A stretch of 64,000 nucleotides of DNA from JBLHZY01 sp050633265 (GTDB lineage Bacteria > Pseudomonadota > Alphaproteobacteria > Rhodobacterales > Rhodobacteraceae). The notes beneath the pieces are model-generated. The model had not been told where the DNA came from. It searched no databases and saw nothing but the letters and a program-made list of their open reading frames with translations. The position numbers and the translations under genes are program-made. The DNA is taken from assembly GCA_050633265.1 (NCBI GenBank), contig JBOEGE010000004.1, positions 1-64,000 on the forward strand. The letters run 5' to 3'. Positions 62,838-64,000 of the stretch are shown one piece after another (the first letter of the stretch is position 1; every line of letters begins with the position of its first letter).

Positions 62838-63848
62838 TTACTTCGCGGCCAATGCAGCGCTTACACGGGAAACAAAATCCGCGTCCATGCCCGAAGCCTC
62901 AACGATTTTGCCTTGTGCGGCGACCATTTTTTCGCGCATCGCAGCCAGCTCGGCCGGATCAGCATCGTGATAAGTAACGCCGTTTTCCTCGTTGACCTTG
63001 CGCGCGTTGGCCAATTCTTCGGCGGAATAATCACGCGCCCAACCAACTGTTTCTGCCCAAGCCTCATTCACCGCGGCTTGCTCGGCCTCGGAGAGTTTGG
63101 CCATCGTTGCTTTGGACACCAGCGGGATATAAACGCCCCAGCCAGCATTATCCGCAAAGGCATTCTTGATGCCCGCTTCCCAGAGTTTGCCGCCTGTAAT
63201 GGTCAGATCCGTTACCGATCCAAGCCCATCAATCTGGCCCTGCGTCAGCTGCAAAACGATCTCTGAGCGCGGGGTTGCTTGTGGAGCGGCGCCCATCTCT
63301 TTCATGATCCCCACAACGACAGGGGAAGGCGGCGTTGCGAGCTTTACGCCCGCCAGATCGCCATAGTTTGCCACGACCTTTTCGGTTGTATAGGCGCTAT
63401 TATTGGGGGCGAATTCGAAATGCCCGCCGGTTGGAACGGTGATGCCTTTGGCGGCCAATTTGGCCCAAAGCTCTTCGCCGAGAGGGCCATCAAGGATCGC
63501 CCGTACATCATCACTGCTTGCGCCAAAGAACATCGGCAATGTGATCACCGAAAGGTTTGGCTCAAAACGGCTGAGTGTTGGCGAGGCCTGGATCGACATA
63601 TCAAGCGCACCGGATGCCAGCGCGCGCACAGCATCCGCAGATTTGTAGAGCTGCGCGGCGGGGAAAACAGTGACCGTAAGCGAGCCGCCGGATTTTTCGG
63701 TGATGGCTTCGGCCCATTTTTCAGCCGCCAGATTGCGCACATGGCCCGGAGGCGTTTCAACAGATATGCGCAGTTCGGTCGCAAAGGCACTATGCCCTGC
63801 GCCGATAAGCAATGCAGCGATTGAGGCCGTTTGGATAAAGTGTTTCAT
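62838..63848 (-). CDS. TRAP transporter substrate-binding protein (DctP family)
   Basis: The 336-residue periplasmic protein has signal peptide MKHFIQTASIAALLIGAGHSAFA. The DctP fold follows: RISVETPPGHVRNLAAEKWAEAI, AAQLYKSADAVRALASGALDM, and the carboxylate-binding region PTGGHFEFAPNN. An Arg-containing site is expected in this family (TPRSEIVLQLTQGQIDGLG). It binds an organic anion, probably a carboxylate or related small molecule. It is the first gene of the dctP-dctQ-dctM-P450-P450 operon. The ligand may be the P450 substrate. Confidence 0.94.
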   Translation of the reverse strand: MKHFIQTASIAALLIGAGHSAFATELRISVETPPGHVRNLAAEKWAEAITEKSGGSLTVTVFPAAQLYKSADAVRALASGALDMSIQASPTLSRFEPNLSVITLPMFFGASSDDVRAILDGPLGEELWAKLAAKGITVPTGGHFEFAPNNSAYTTEKVVANYGDLAGVKLATPPSPVVVGIMKEMGAAPQATPRSEIVLQLTQGQIDGLGSVTDLTITGGKLWEAGIKNAFADNAGWGVYIPLVSKATMAKLSEAEQAAVNEAWAETVGWARDYSAEELANARKVNEENGVTYHDADPAELAAMREKMVAAQGKIVEASGMDADFVSRVSAALAAK

Positions 63849-64000
63849 TGGATCCTCCCATTGGATTTTTGTCTATGCCCGGCGTTTTTCGCCAGTGCTA
63901 TTTTGGTTGATTTGTGCATGAATAGGCTCTGTTTGAGCGCCAAGCTTGGGCGCGGGCCGCTGCGTTCCGGGGCCGTTCTGGGCAAAGCGAAAACCCGCAT

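Overview
The window reads as chromosomal DNA of an alphaproteobacterium, most likely a marine Rhodobacteraceae (Roseobacter-type) bacterium. The evidence is a petABC cytochrome bc1 operon with a Rhodobacter-style Rieske N-terminus, a xoxF lanthanide methanol dehydrogenase locus, TRAP transport, NosR/ApbE-like proteins, serralysin-type RTX proteins, and a moderately GC-rich composition. Gene density is high, with many ATGA stop/start overlaps. There is no phage, insertion sequence, CRISPR array or rRNA.

Layout. (1) 0.1-1.6 kb: tRNA-Arg(CCT) and a LacI-family repressor with a GntR/LacI-type palindrome in its own leader. (2) 1.6-6.8 kb: capsule/exopolysaccharide genes, namely a tyrosine autokinase/chain-length protein on the plus strand and, convergent to it, an operon for a sulfotransferase, a flippase-like protein and a polymerase-like protein. 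(3) 7.2-25.0 kb: a methylotrophy island. It holds a hybrid histidine kinase/FIST sensor/NarL-type regulator operon, xoxF with its own terminator, a PQQ-alcohol-dehydrogenase-associated ABC set with a beta-propeller and a binding protein, xoxG, xoxJ, and a NosR-like flavo-ferredoxin with a NosX/ApbE-like flavin transferase. A NitT/TauT-type ABC transporter brackets the island: binding protein and ATPase lie on the left, the permease on the right.

(4) 25.0-29.1 kb: housekeeping genes (epimerase-like protein, AMP nucleosidase, HU, DMT exporter). (5) 29.1-44.7 kb: a surface-glycan and secreted-protein region. It has a GT2, a sugar epimerase, a GT4, two copies of a P-loop-sulfotransferase-like plus RgpF-like pair, a lipid-linked sugar transferase, and, between them, a serralysin-like RTX metalloprotease and a second RTX protein. 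(6) 44.6-56.2 kb: core genes, namely aroC, a TPP riboswitch with thiBPQ, petABC, a glutathione transferase, a PaiB-like protein, mtaB, dapF, tRNA-Lys(TTT) and a stand-alone Ada zinc domain. (7) 56.6-64.0 kb: a WbpM/CapD-like membrane epimerase and a five-gene operon of a TRAP transporter followed by two cytochromes P450.

How it works together. XoxF would oxidise methanol or another small alcohol in the periplasm and pass electrons to XoxG. The bc1 complex encoded elsewhere in the window belongs to the same respiratory chain. The kinase/FIST/NarL operon is the obvious candidate regulator, and near-identical palindromes lie in two promoter regions of the island. The least explained parts are the tandem P450s, both of which lack the usual I-helix acid-alcohol pair, the NosR-like/ApbE pair inside a xox locus, and the duplicated sulfotransferase-like/RgpF modules. 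All functions are read from sequence motifs; no database search was run.
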